Shown in pieces: positions 1 through 11,593 of a stretch of DNA of 64,000 nucleotides (position 1 is its first letter; every line of letters starts with the position of its first letter). The position numbers were made by a program, and so were the translations under genes. The notes under the pieces are model-generated. The model saw nothing but the letters and a program-made list of their open reading frames with translations, had not been told where the DNA came from and did no database searches. This DNA comes from Cotesia glomerata (Eukaryota > Arthropoda > Insecta > Hymenoptera > Braconidae). The stretch lies in contig NC_058158.1 in assembly GCF_020080835.1 (NCBI RefSeq), positions 23,077,639-23,141,638 of the forward strand. The letters are read 5' to 3'.

Positions 1-879
1 GATTCCAAAGCTGTTGCGCGGAATCTTCAATGTTAGTTCCTCACTAAATAATGTAAAGTGACAATAAATATTGCATTACAAATAAGAAAACAACTATAAA
101 AAAAAATGCCAATCGGCCTCACCCGAAATGAAAGGTAGATTTCATGTGATATGAGATTTTCTTTATTTATGTTATTTAATTTGTTGAATAAAAAATGTTT
201 ATGTAATTTTTAAATTTTCAATCCGCAATAACTTTTAAACGACTTAACCGATTATCACGTAGTTAACAACAGTCGATGCAGTTTTTTTGAATTCTATGAT
301 GAATTTCAAACCTTGAATTGATCAGATAAAAAATTTCGGAATTTGTTTAAAAAAACGCTTTTTTCGATTTTTTTCGTCAACGATATCTCACAAACGAATC
401 AAGCGATTTTGACCGGTCTGGCGGCGATCGACGTAGTTTTTTGATGTTAAGAGTTGATTAATTTTTGAAATCGGTCGGTAAAGCTGTTGAAAAGACTTTC
501 TAAAAAAACGACATTTGAAAAAAAGTTTTCATTATTTTAAAATTTTTGAATGGCCCATAAAATTAATAAAAATCTTCATAAAGTATAAGTGTTATAGATC
601 AAATTGAAGGTAATATAATCAGCTTCACCATAAAGTTTCCAGAAATGAGCTCTTTTCTGTCAGTCAAAAGTTATTCACGGTTAAAGTTACAAAACTTGAA
701 ATTTACAAAATTTTGAAAATTTTAAATGGCCATCATTTCTAAACTAATTAACCGATTTTGCTCATCTCCGAACTCGACCTCGGTAATTACCCAAAGAATA
801 TGTGTGCCAAGTTTCATCAAGATCGGTTGAAAACTTTTCGAGATATCCTGATGTCAAGGCTGATTATATTACATATATA
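1..879. repeat. Old Helitron-class interspersed repeat, no gene
   Basis: AT-rich sequence with several copies of a degenerate module: 'gatatctcacaaacgaatc' followed by 'cgattttgacc' and 'gatcgacgtagttttt'. Closely similar modules recur at about 42520-42757, 44123-44970 and 47105-47380. The last bases resemble the 5' end of the Helitron at 20005-20715. I read this as part of an old non-autonomous element into which the next Helitron inserted. No coding potential seen. Confidence 0.5.
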
Positions 880-3120
880 CTAGCTGACCCGGCAAACGTT
901 GTTTTGCCAAATAAATAATTTCCTAGTAATTTCTAGTGTAGACAAAAAATAGCTTACTTATTGTAAGTATGTATGTATGTATGTTAGAATGTGTATATTG
1001 TATGTATGTAAGAATGTGGTATATGCGTGAAATAAGCATGGAGCGCTGTGAACGATGAGGGAATATAAAAATAACAAAAGGCAAACATTATTTTTAAGTT
1101 ATTATAATTTATTCCTTAAAATTATATATCATTAATTAAACAATTACGACAGTAACACTATTAAACAATATCAATCTCTTAATGCTATAGCGTGAACAAT
1201 ATTTTTGTTAGTCCATCTTTAGCTAACACAAACAAACTGGATGGTTTACCCACTCGAGAGCATGCCACGTATAATTGTCCGTGTGAAAAACATGGTGTTC
1301 TCAAATCTAATCCACAAACAGACATCGTTTGACCTTGGGGTTTGTTGATAGTCATTGCAAATGCCAATCTAATCGGAAACTGAATACGTTTGAATTGAAT
1401 TGGCACATCTGTAGGTATAATAGGAATCCGTGGTATGAGTATATTTTCACCTCTGAACTTGCCATTTAAAATCCTGGCTACGTCAACGTCTACATTTTTT
1501 GCCGCTAAAATCGCTCTTTCTGCAAGCCACTCATGATTTATGTACTGTGTGTGTACATCGGGAAATATTTGTTCAATGAGAGTATCTTGCGAATCAGCGA
1601 TTGTGCAGAAATCGGTCGGTAATTTTACGTATCCAGTTTCATCTATAACAACTTTTCCATCACCGATATCTAAGAGTTGTTTTGAAAATGTTTCAGCGGA
1701 TGGATCTTGAAGCATTTGAACGCGCATATTTATTTTTAGCTGTAATTTTTCAACATTACGCCACAATGGAGATGATTTTAAGCAAGCGTTGATCTCATCA
1801 GCGTATGTTGAACGTGGAATGACTGGAAGTGTTTGTCTGAAATCACCTGAAAGGACCAACAGAGTTCCGCCAAATAGTTTGTCACTGTTTTTAATATCTT
1901 TCAATGTCCTGTTCAACGCCTCAAGTGAATGTTTGTGTGCCATAGTACATTCATCCCAAATAATAATTTTACACCGTTTCAGCACAGTGCTATTTCGCAA
2001 GTTTCGAGCTTTACTTGTACTGCAGCTCAAATCAGCCCCTTTGCGTTTTCTTGGCATTGCTCACTGTACAAAACATACATAAATAGAATTAATGAAATTA
2101 TTTAATGATGAAAAATGTTAAAAGTATAATTAGGGCCAGGATTTTTGCCGCAGTTTTGAAATGATTAGTTTTAATTTATGAAATTATAACAAAAATATAA
2201 GTTTTATGGAAAAATTTTTCAAACAAAAGTAAAAAATTAGAATTTTATGAAATCATTGTCTCTTATACATTTTTAATACAACCAATATTTCCATTGACAT
2301 TTCAAAATAAATATTCATAATGATTGATTTTTTGGAAACTATGAAAATCTTAATTGTTCAATTACATTTTTTTAATAAAATTAAATTAAAATTACATTTT
2401 TATAAGATCAACAACATTTTCAATATAAATAAAAAAAAGTATACTTACAACACAAAATCCGTTGTTATTGGAGGCTCGTGTCACGTGTTGAGTACTTTTG
2501 AGGTTATAAAATCACTTGATTAACTAATCGTGCAAAATACACTCAAAATTGATAATTTAATTATTATTGATAAAATAGGAATGATTAAAAGTTAATATGA
2601 GAGTTACACTGAGATAGCAAAATAATAATTGTCAACGTTACTACTACACTTGATGCATAAACAATAATGATGGCCGACAACTGTGTAGGGAGTGAGAAAG
2701 AAAGGAGACCGGCTTCGTTCTCATCCCTACTCCGTGCTGTTTACTGGGTCAGAAGTGACACCTGTAGACATCTGGCGGGGATAACTAATTAAATGACGAT
2801 TGATCAGTTTTCGACCGGAGAGGAAAAATGATTAAATTACTAAAATGGCTATTAAAAAATAAGGGTTGATCGTAGAAGGGTGAAAATTGAGGATTGTATG
2901 TATTTTTGTATGTTGTATCATAAAAAAATAGAAATTAAAAATTTTGTCTAAAAATAAAAAAAATTTGAGGTGGACTACCCTAACATTTAGGGGGATGAAA
3001 AATAGATGTTGGCCGATTCTCATAGATACCGGATAAGCACAAAATTTCATTAAAATCGGTCAAGCCGTTTCGGAAGAGTATGGCAACGAAAACTGTGACA
3101 CGAGAATTTTATATATTAGA
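880..3120 (-). mobile_element. Helitron, internally deleted, both ends present
   Basis: On the minus strand the element begins TCTAATATATAAAATTCTCG directly after an A and ends GGGTCAGCTAG directly before a T. This is the TC...CTAG structure and A|T insertion site of Helitrons. A hairpin (GGCAAA...TTTGCC) lies about ten bases before the 3' CTAG, as expected. Inside is only a C-terminal helicase remnant; no Rep/HUH nuclease is visible. It is therefore a defective copy that would need help in trans. The 5' region (2058-3120) is non-coding AT-rich DNA. Confidence 0.85.
1185..2057 (-). pseudogene. Helitron Pif1-like helicase, truncated remnant
   Basis: The 290-codon open frame matches the C-terminal half of the Pif1-type SF1B helicase of Helitrons, which unwinds DNA during rolling-circle transposition. 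Visible motifs in order: Walker B (IIIWDECTMAH, about residues 31-41), motif III (LLVLSGDFRQTLPVI, about 66-80), and near the C-terminus AMTINKPQGQT and LYVACSRVG (motifs V and VI). The Walker A P-loop is missing upstream. The segment between AAKNVDVDV and GKFRGENILIPR is shorter than in intact family members, so a second internal deletion seems to have removed the intervening part in frame. The frame stays open but cannot encode a working ATPase. It lies inside a Helitron with recognisable ends and ends about 300 bp before the 3' terminus, the normal place. Confidence 0.85.
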
Positions 3121-3130
3121 TATATATATA

Positions 3131-3571
3131 CAGGTGTCCACAGTGCACGGACGCCATTGGTAGCATCTGATGAAAAAAAATTCTGAGACGAACCCTTAGC
3201 CATTTTTCAATTAACCGCATAGATAATTAATTATTAATTAAAAATAACGTCTCTTTATTTGTTAGAGAGAGAGCGCCAGTGTCCAGTAAAGTATGTGCCA
3301 AACAAAGACACAACTAACTGTATGACTAACTAGTTTCTATAGCTACGTAGTCACACATATTTACTTACACATTCACACGTGCAAGCGTCTTCGTTAGAAC
3401 GCACTTGACTTGACACTAGTGCTCTCTCTCTCTAACGCATAAAAGAACGTTATTTTAATTAATAATTAATTATCTATGCGTCTGATTAAAAAATGGCTAA
3501 GGACTTTTCGTCTCAGAATTATTTTGTTTATCAGATGCTACAATGTCGTCCGTTACTTCTGGGACACTCTG
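3131..3571. mobile_element. MITE with ~140-bp inverted repeats, TA target site
   Basis: The two ends are long inverted repeats. The left arm reads 'caggtgtcc...cggacgccattg', then 'gtagcatctgatgaaaaaaa' and 'attaattattaatta'. The right arm is its reverse complement, ending 'gggacactctg'. TATA flanks both ends, consistent with a TA duplication (Tc1/mariner-like or similar). There is no coding capacity. Partial copies lie at 49720-50019 and 50442-50588. It sits exactly between two Helitrons. Confidence 0.75.
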
Positions 3572-3575
3572 TATA

Positions 3576-4970
3576 CTAGCGAACCCAGCCCGCTTCGCCG
3601 GGCTAAAGCTTAGTTTATTAAACAAAGTACATATATATTTCAATACATTGCAATTAATTAATTCTATTATCGCAATATATCAACCATCATTCATCTTCGA
3701 GTTCATTTTCTTCAAGCTTTCTCTCTAGTGGGTGAAAATTGTTAACCAAACTCATAAACATATCAGTTAGTGTAACATCCACTTTGTGATGTATACAAAA
3801 AAATATCGGGTTCATCTCAACATCGGCGATCAAAGTACGACGCAAGGCTTGAGCATATGCTCAATACAATACTGTAAATGTGGATAACCTGAAAATCGTA
3901 TCAATTAAGAAAAAGAAGAGATAATCATTTTTAAATTGTTGTTTTGGATCGCAAACTTGTATTTTCTATAATTATAATTATGGCTTTATATGTAATATAT
4001 CGAATTCACTTATATTCTACTTGATGTCCATAAAATTTTAGAATTAACAGCTCAGAATACTCTTTTAACATCATCAAGAAGTTCACAATATTTTTCTCGA
4101 CGGTAAACATAAAATAATTTGTGTTCCCGGATATTCTTAAGCCAATTATATTTGAAATGACTCCAGCAAATCTTGTTCAGGTATAAAAAAAATTATGTTT
4201 AGTTTTGACCGACAAATATTAAATATTGATGTTAAATAACAAATGATATATTTGAAGTTAGCTGATTTGCTTTTTAAATAAATTATATTTATTTGTTTAC
4301 TAATGAAGATTAGTTATTTCTCTTATTTTCTTATTTAATATAAGTTGTAAAATAACTCACTGAATTTAATGAGAAAACATTTTATTGCCTTCATTGCCGC
4401 ATATAAAATTTTAAATCAGTTGATCGCTATAGAACTTAATGCATTGAAGCGCTATCTGATGGTAATATTTAATGACATGGACATCATATTTACTTTCTCC
4501 GTGGAAAAATACATGGTCATACCAATTTTTATGACAATCAGTTGAACGGGGCGGAAGTCGATACTTGACAGCGCCACCTGGCGATGAGTTACATCAATAG
4601 GCATAGCATATTCGTTTTCTCCGTGGAAATATTCATGGTTGTACCAATTTTTATGACAATCGGTTGAACGGGGCGGAAGTCGATACTTGACAGCGCCACC
4701 TGGTGGTGAGTTACATCAATGGGCATAGCATATTCGTTTTCTCCGTGGAAATATTCATGGTCGTACCAATTTTTATGACAATCGGTTGAACGGGGCGGAA
4801 GTCGATACTTTACAGCGCTGCCTGGTGGCGAGTTACATCAATGGGCATAGCATATAAACTTTCTCCGTGAAAAAATACATAAACATACCAATTTTCATAA
4901 TGATCGGTCAAATAGTTTCCGACTTTATCGATGTCATATTTACAAACATCCTCTTTTATATATATATAGA
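3576..4970 (-). mobile_element. Non-autonomous Helitron
   Basis: The minus strand starts TCTATATATATATAAAAGAGG after an A and ends GGGTTCGCTAG before a T. A strong hairpin (AGCCCGGCGAAGCGGGCT) lies just upstream of the CTAG. These are Helitron end features. The 1.4-kb interior is non-coding and contains a 122-bp tandem array toward the 5' end. Confidence 0.8.
4495..4900. repeat. 122-bp tandem repeat, about 3.3 units, inside a Helitron
   Basis: Units begin 'ctccgtggaaa' and carry 'cggttgaacggggcggaag' and 'cagcgccacctgg'. The starts of successive units are 122 bases apart (4501, 4623, 4745, 4867). Identity between units is high, so they were amplified within the element recently. Confidence 0.85.
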
Positions 4971-4985
4971 TACATATATATACAT

Positions 4986-5714
4986 TAGACTGGGCCAAAA
5001 AAACTGACTATTTTTTTTTTCTATCGATACTGTGAAAATATCATTCATGATGATAAAAAAAAATTATTGTGCAAGTTTGAGTCCTTAATAATAATATTAA
5101 GGGGTGTATCGTTACGACTATTGATTTTTCAACAGTAATCGCATTTTTTACTCAAAATTCGTTAATTATCAATCTGAAAAATTTTAGCGATATGTATTCT
5201 TATAGGAAATTAAATTTCCTAAAAAAAAGTTATCTTTGTAAATTACTGTAAAACAAGCCGTTTCCTTGTAATCATGCCTTAAACAAAGATTTATTTTTTC
5301 AATTTTGCGTTTCAATTTTGGATTTTTGTAGCTACCAGAAATATCAATATTTTTACAATTTAAAATACTTATTTTCAAAGGAAATTTAATGCTCTACAAA
5401 AAAGGTCTCTTAACATTTTTGATTAAATTCACTCCTTTCAAAGTTATTCGACGTTGAAGTTAAATTCAAAAATAATTTATCGTTTTTTTCGCGTTACACA
5501 TGATTTTTTCCTTTTGATTGAAAAATTTATGACTTTAATATTGAGAATAATTTTTTTTTGTTGGAAGACTAAATTTTTTTTATAAAATCATAATTTACCA
5601 ATGTATTATTTTGCTTTTTAACGATTAATTATCGACATAAATTCATTTTTACTGTATTTAACTAACTCCAATAGTAAAATAAATTCGGTCCCTTTATTAT
5701 AAATTATTTATTTG
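4986..5714. repeat. Left TIR of T1 (~729 bp)
   Basis: Reverse complement of 10544-11271; I found no mismatch in the segments compared. It contains the palindromic core 'ccttaataataatattaagg' about 100 bases from the end and 'ggaaatttaatgctctac' about 400 bases in. Both have counterparts in T2. A short open frame occurs in each arm but is probably not a gene. Confidence 0.92.
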
Positions 5715-5865
5715 TATAGGGATATATTTTTTTCTATAAACTTACACTTTTAAACTTCCGTTTTTAGCCCTCTTGTTGTTTTGTCCTTTTTAATGTCAAC
5801 GAGAATTTAATTTTACTCTCCCTCCACGATTACATTTGTAAGTGTTTATTAGCGAAGTCGACCAC

Positions 5866-6245
5866 CTGAAAATGACCTTGAAAGTTTCACGTTACAGCGC
5901 TGCGAGTTATCGTGAGCTTTTCCGTAATCTGTTACCGAAGCTGAAAACATAGCCTTCCTTTCTCCCACCACCTTGCTTCTATTATTGCGCTTTTCAAAAA
6001 GGGAATACTATCCGTGTATAATAACTTTGATTTCCTTTGATCGGAAAATGACCTTGATTGTTATACGCTACAGCGCTGCCTTTCTTCACGCCAAAGCGCT
6101 GCGAGGTATCGTGAGCTTTTCCGTAATCTATTACTGAAGCTGAAAATATAGCCTTTCTTCACTCCCACCCCCTGCTTTTTATCATTGCATTGTTCAAAAA
6201 AATGAATACTCTTTGTGCATAATTACTTTGATTCTATTCTTCATT
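5866..6245. repeat. Two ~180-bp tandem units upstream of the T1 gene
   Basis: Each unit starts 'gaaaatgaccttga', continues with a 'tacagcgctgc' stretch and 'atcgtgagcttttccgtaat', and ends in a 'cataattactttgatt'-like stretch. They lie between the TIR and the first exon, a place where transposons often carry promoter or transposase-binding repeats. That role is inference. Confidence 0.75.
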
Positions 6246-6492
6246 GTGCAAAGTAACTTAAACGTTGTCAACGCAAATTTGAGTTTTCATTAAGTATTTA
6301 TTTATTGTTTGGTATATAATTTTCTTCTTTATTTCTTTAGATTGTTTAATTGTAATTGATAGTTTGAATTTATTTATGGTATCTAATTGTTTCAGTATTA
6401 CAAATTAAGCGTTTAGTTAATTCTGTGTTTGTGAATTGTTTCATTACGTTACTTTGTAACGTTTAAGTTCGATTTGATAATAACTCGCCACT

Positions 6493-9400
6493 ATGTCATT
6501 GGAGAAAACTTATTTAATCGGTGTTCCTATTGAGAAAATTAATAACCGTAAGCTTCCGACTGTCAAAGAAGTTTTATCATTATTTTTTTATCAACATAAA
6601 GTTCTCAAATTAAAAATTTATGATAGTGCTTCAAAAACTGCTAGTGTCGTTCAAGACTGCTGGAATAATTTGCAGATTTCAACTTCTGGTTTTTGCAACA
6701 TTGTAAAGAAAATAATTAGTATTTTCAAAAAGTGGAAATATTTACTGTGCAATCGCAAAAAAAATCACGTGCTCAAAAACAAAGAGAAAATAGCTTTGAA
6801 AAAAAACTCGAACAATTATTTGACATCGCTGGGAAGAATAGTTTAAAAGGTTTCGATAGAAATAATAATATTGATTTTCAACTTCCAATGTCTTCAAATC
6901 TGCAAGAAAATAATAATAATATCTCAGACGAAAAACACGAAGAAATAATGGAAATAGAGGCGATAGGTACGTATTCATTAATAATAGTTTAATAAAGTCA
7001 AAATAACTATTTTGTACCGTGCTAATAATAAGTTACTATGTTCTAATGAATAAATACTTATCTAAATTATTATATTCAATAAATTTTTAAGTTTTACACA
7101 AAGTAAGAAAAAAATTCTTCAATAAAGAATCAATTTTCTCAACTGATGAAAATATATCTAAGAAAACTAAAATAATTTGATTCAAATCGAATTGTTTTAG
7201 GCCAATGAAGTATTTCACGCTCGAAAAATCTCAGATTTTCCTAAAATTTATATGGCTGATGATATAATCTTTTTTTCTGTACAATTAACTTAAATTATGT
7301 TAAGATTGACAATTTTTATAACTTATTTTTTGCATATTTTCTACACAAAAATAATATTTTAGTAGTTAATTGCCTTGCAAACTTACACAATTGTGTAATT
7401 TTTATCATACTCTTACAAAAATTAAGGAAGTAAGAAAGAAATCCAAGTATTCGGAGGATTTCCAACAGGCTGTAACTTGTGAAAAAATTATCGTACAGTA
7501 AATAAAAAAAAAGGAAATTGCAGCAAATTTTGATTAGGCAATTGATTTTTTAAAAAACTACGAAAAGCCCTTTTTTGTTGCTTTTTAAATTCATGTAATG
7601 ATTAAAAAAAAATTTTTTTTCAAAAAATCAATGGCTAATTCTTGTAGAAAATTCATCCAAGTTTTCAAAACCCATCTTGAATTTTCTTTACGATCATTGG
7701 TTGCTGAGGTATTGATAATCAAAAGACAGAATGGTCTTTTTTCATTAAAACGCCGATATCTCAGCGAGAAATGCTCAAATCGAGGTTTTCAAACTAACAA
7801 ATCGAAGCTCAATGAGCAAGATATCCAGTCCATATAGAGATTAAATCAAAAAATTTTTTCCAAATCCATAAGCTAAGAATAAAAACCAAAAAATTTCAAA
7901 AATTTTTATCTCGGTAGATTTCTTAAGATTAGGAATAAAAAATTTTGGAACTCAGATCCAAAAATAAAATACTGAGAGCTGCAATTTGCTTTTTTATTTG
8001 TTGTACGATAGTTTTTTATAAGTTACAGACTGTTGAAAATACCCCAAATATTTTGATTTTTCTTGCTCCCTTATTTTTGTAAGAAGTGTATTTTCTATTT
8101 AACAATGTCAAAATAATTTATATTTTTCAGAAGACACCTCTCGTGATTATAACAGTAATGATGATTGTGATGCTACAACATCTAGTCAGGAGTTGCAATC
8201 AAAGTCAGATTCATTTATGAGTCAAAATTCAAATGTGTCTAACTTTGAAACAGATTTTTAACAGCAAAACGGACACCAAAAATTAATATTATGACGCCAG
8301 AATTAGCTGCTGCACTGGATCGTGGTAATGTAAGTAGCCGAAGCGCCACATATGTTTTGGCAGCTACTTTAAAAAGTGTGGGATTCGATACTCGGAATGT
8401 AAATTTGAGTTATAAAACTATTCAACGACAGCGTATAATTCATCGGAAAGAAATTGCTAAAGGCTTAAAAGAAGACTTAAAATTCAATGACAATTATGTG
8501 GTCCATTGGGATGGTAAACTGCTAAGTGATATTGTTGGGACAGAAACAGTAGATAGGCTTCCGGTGCTTTTAACATCGTCTGGCAGTGAACAGCTATTGG
8601 GTATTCCAAAAATTAATTCAGGATCTGGGATTGAGCAAGCTTTAGCTGTATACTCAACTATGGAGCAATGGGGTGTCAGTAATTACATAAAAGCGATATG
8701 CTTTGATACTGCAGCAACCAATACGGGTAAATTTTAATTATTAGTCTTATTTACTTGAAAAAAGCTCAGATTTGAAAAAGTAGAGAAAAATTATACTTAA
8801 GATCTTTTCACAATTATTTTTTCAATATTCCAATTAAAAAACCTCTAAAAACCGACAAGTTGATTTTTTTTTGCCAAAAATAAAGTTTTCTGTGGTCAGA
8901 TGATAATATTTAAAAATAAATCATTATTACAAAAATTACCGACACTGATTGTTATATATTCTGAATTTATGGAAGTAATATAGTTCAAAATAAAAATCAC
9001 TTGATTTGCCATTCATGTTTCTAATCAAATCTTTATCTTTCTAATCTATAGGAATTCATCATGGCGCTGGCGTAGAGCTTGAGAAAATTCTGAAACGAAA
9101 GCTTATATGGTTACCCTGTCGTCATCATGTAATTGAACTTGTCATAAAAGGCGTTTTGAAGCTTACTGGCCAGTACAATCAGGTCCGAACGTTCCATTTT
9201 TAATCGATTTAAAATCGGTTGTAATAAAATCAACACATCCAAATATACCGCTTGCATCAACGATAAGATAGTTGCTAATTTACTATTAAACAAAAACGAT
9301 CAACTATTAAGTTTTATCGATAATTATTCGCAGGTATATTTTGAGTTGTTATTTGAGTTGTAAAAGTACACAGAAAAACTTTTTGGTCAAAGAAAATTTT

Positions 9401-10374
9401 CATTTTAGGCAAGATAGTGTTCTTTTAATAATTTTCTTAATTCAAGTTGACCACGTTTTGTGTACACAATTTAAAATCTCCAGTTCTCATGTAAAGATAT
9501 TACCTTTCAATAATAACAGAAATGATCATATTTTTTGCAGAAATTTCTTCCAAGAAATGACTATCGAGAATTTTTGGAGTTATCATCTATTTTCTTGGGA
9601 GCTACGCCAAAGGATAATTACACTTTTAAATGTCCGGGAGCAATGAGTCATGCTCGTTGGATGTCGAAGGCGATTTATTGTTTGAAAATATTTATTTTTC
9701 GAACAGAGTTTAAGATTACACCTAAAGAGTTAAATAATCTTCGTCATATTTGTATTTTCATAGTTACAACTTATATAAAAGCTTGGTTTACTTCATCCTC
9801 GGCAATTTTGGCTCCAAATAATGATTTGACTTTGATGCAACAATTGATATTATATAACAAAATAAACTCGACTGTATCGCAAGCTGCTCTCAAGAAAATG
9901 GTGAGACATTTATGGTATTTGAGTGATCAATTAGCCATAATGTCTCTATTTGATGATTCTATTGACCTGACTGTGAAGAAAAAAATGATTGAAAATCTAA
10001 TAAATAATAAATCATCAAATACTAAAACCAGAAAATATGAAGTAGCAAGCGATTCAGATGAATTGCTAGAAAAAGATATCAGTGACTTCATTTCTGTAGA
10101 ATCGCTCACCATATTCAAAGAATTTGATTTGCCGTATGATTTTATCGATGAAGACATAAGCAATTGGTCCAATAATGATAGTTTTCAAGAGTGTAAGGAA
10201 TTTTTTGGAAAATTAGCTGTCGTCAATGATGTTGCAGAACGTGGTGTATCATTAATTGAAGATTACAATAAGTGTCTCACTAAAAACGAAGAACAACTTC
10301 AGTATTTGTTGTTAGCCGTTAGTGAACACCGGAAAAAATACCCAAATTGTAATAAAAGTAATTTGATTGAATAA
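6493..10374 (+). pseudogene. T1 transposase gene, spliced, with frameshifts
   Basis: Exons are inferred from GT-AG sites and from T2: 6493-6966, 8131-8726, 9052-9333 and 9541-10374. The product would cut and join the transposon ends. Motifs in order: an N-terminal region starting MSLEKTYLIG; a conserved MTPELAAALDRGNVSSRSAT block; HWDGKLLSDI (candidate first Asp); CFDTAATNTG (candidate second Asp, at the end of exon 2); LPCRHHV (CxxH) in exon 3; and VNDVAERGVSLIE (candidate Glu) near the C-terminus, followed by EEQLQYLLLAV. The D, D, CxxH, E order resembles hAT/P-type RNase H-fold transposases. Breaks: a frameshift near 6730, one near 8260 (a short T run giving TAA), and frame changes in exon 3 near 9155-9220. 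The last exon is fully open. The family is clear to me only through the internal T1/T2 comparison; the superfamily is uncertain. Confidence 0.8.
7408..8094. mobile_element. TIR element nested in intron 1 of the T1 gene
   Basis: Inverted arms of about 130 bp: the left arm around 'cttacaaaaattaaggaagt', 'caacaggctgtaacttgtg' and 'atcgtacagtaaataaaaaa'; the right arm is their reverse complement, ending 'cccttatttttgtaagaag'. It explains most of the 1.16-kb intron. In T2 the same two coding segments are continuous without an intron. Confidence 0.7.
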
Positions 10375-10543
10375 TTATTTTTTCAACTGATCATTTGCCA
10401 TGATTTGATAACAATTAAAGAATTTTTTTTGTAAAATATAAATTATAAGTGAAAATAAAATGATTTTTTATCTCTTTTATTGATTTAATTTGTTTTGACT
10501 TATTATTCAATTTTTTTTCTGTAAGTAAAAGTATGTCACTAGG

Positions 10544-11271
10544 CAAATAAATAATTTATAATAAAGGGACCGAATTTATTTTACTATTGGAGTTAGTTAA
10601 ATACAGTAAAATGAATTTATGTCGATAATTAATCGTTAAAAAGCAAAATAATACATTGGTAAATTATGATTTTATAAAAAAAATTTAGTCTTCCAACAAA
10701 AAAAAATTATTCTCAATATTAAAGTCATAAATTTTTCAATCAAAAGGAAAAAATCATGTGTAACGCGAAAAAAACGATAAATTATTTTTGAATTTAACTT
10801 CAACGTCGAATAACTTTGAAAGGAGTGAATTTAATCAAAAATGTTAAGAGACCTTTTTTGTAGAGCATTAAATTTCCTTTGAAAATAAGTATTTTAAATT
10901 GTAAAAATATTGATATTTCTGGTAGCTACAAAAATCCAAAATTGAAACGCAAAATTGAAAAAATAAATCTTTGTTTAAGGCATGATTACAAGGAAACGGC
11001 TTGTTTTACAGTAATTTACAAAGATAACTTTTTTTTAGGAAATTTAATTTCCTATAAGAATACATATCGCTAAAATTTTTCAGATTGATAATTAACGAAT
11101 TTTGAGTAAAAAATGCGATTACTGTTGAAAAATCAATAGTCGTAACGATACACCCCTTAATATTATTATTAAGGACTCAAACTTGCACAATAATTTTTTT
11201 TTATCATCATGAATGATATTTTCACAGTATCGATAGAAAAAAAAAATAGTCAGTTTTTTTGGCCCAGTCTA
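10544..11271. repeat. Right TIR of T1 (~728 bp)
   Basis: Inverted copy of 4986-5714. It starts about 170 bp after the transposase stop codon; the short spacer holds the likely 3' UTR. Confidence 0.92.
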
Positions 11272-11593
11272 ATATACATACATATATAAATTTTTTAACC
11301 AATGGTGTTTTTGGAACTTATTTGACTAATTATGACATATGATAGAAAAATCAGGTGAAAATTCCACCATGAGGACTAATGCAATAGTTAGATTTCTAAC
11401 AAAATCTACCTAAAAAACTTACGGATACAATTTTTATCAGATTTTCGTTAGGAAAAACTTTTGTTTTCATCGGGTCAACGTTTTGCAATTCGTTCAATTT
11501 CTGTTAAAAATATAAATTTTAAGCCGTTAATGCAAATAATACGGAAGCTATTATTCATGTAAAAATACATAATCAAATACCTACCCGTTTTTT

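Larger units (their letters stand above)
4986..11271 (+). mobile_element. Long-TIR DNA transposon 'T1', 8-bp TSD
   Basis: The 6.3-kb unit is bounded by inverted repeats starting TAGACTGGGCC and ending GGCCCAGTCTA. It is flanked on both sides by the same octamer ATATACAT (4978-4985 and 11272-11279), a textbook 8-bp target duplication. An 8-bp TSD is known for hAT, P and a few other superfamilies. The encoded transposase carries D, D, CxxH and E motifs compatible with a hAT/P-type RNase H-fold enzyme, but I cannot assign the superfamily. A diverged relative occupies 56211-63884. The gene inside is frameshifted while the TIRs are almost unchanged, suggesting recent mobilisation in trans. Confidence 0.9.

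Noticed and set aside
4495..4900. Regular repeats that might suggest CRISPR
   Set aside because: 122-bp direct tandem units without spacers, in a eukaryotic Helitron. The same applies to the 59-bp, 190-bp, 510-bp and 788-bp arrays.
5184..5378. 64-codon open frame present in both T1 arms
   Set aside because: Identical only because the arms are inverted copies; no domain and no counterpart in T2 arms.
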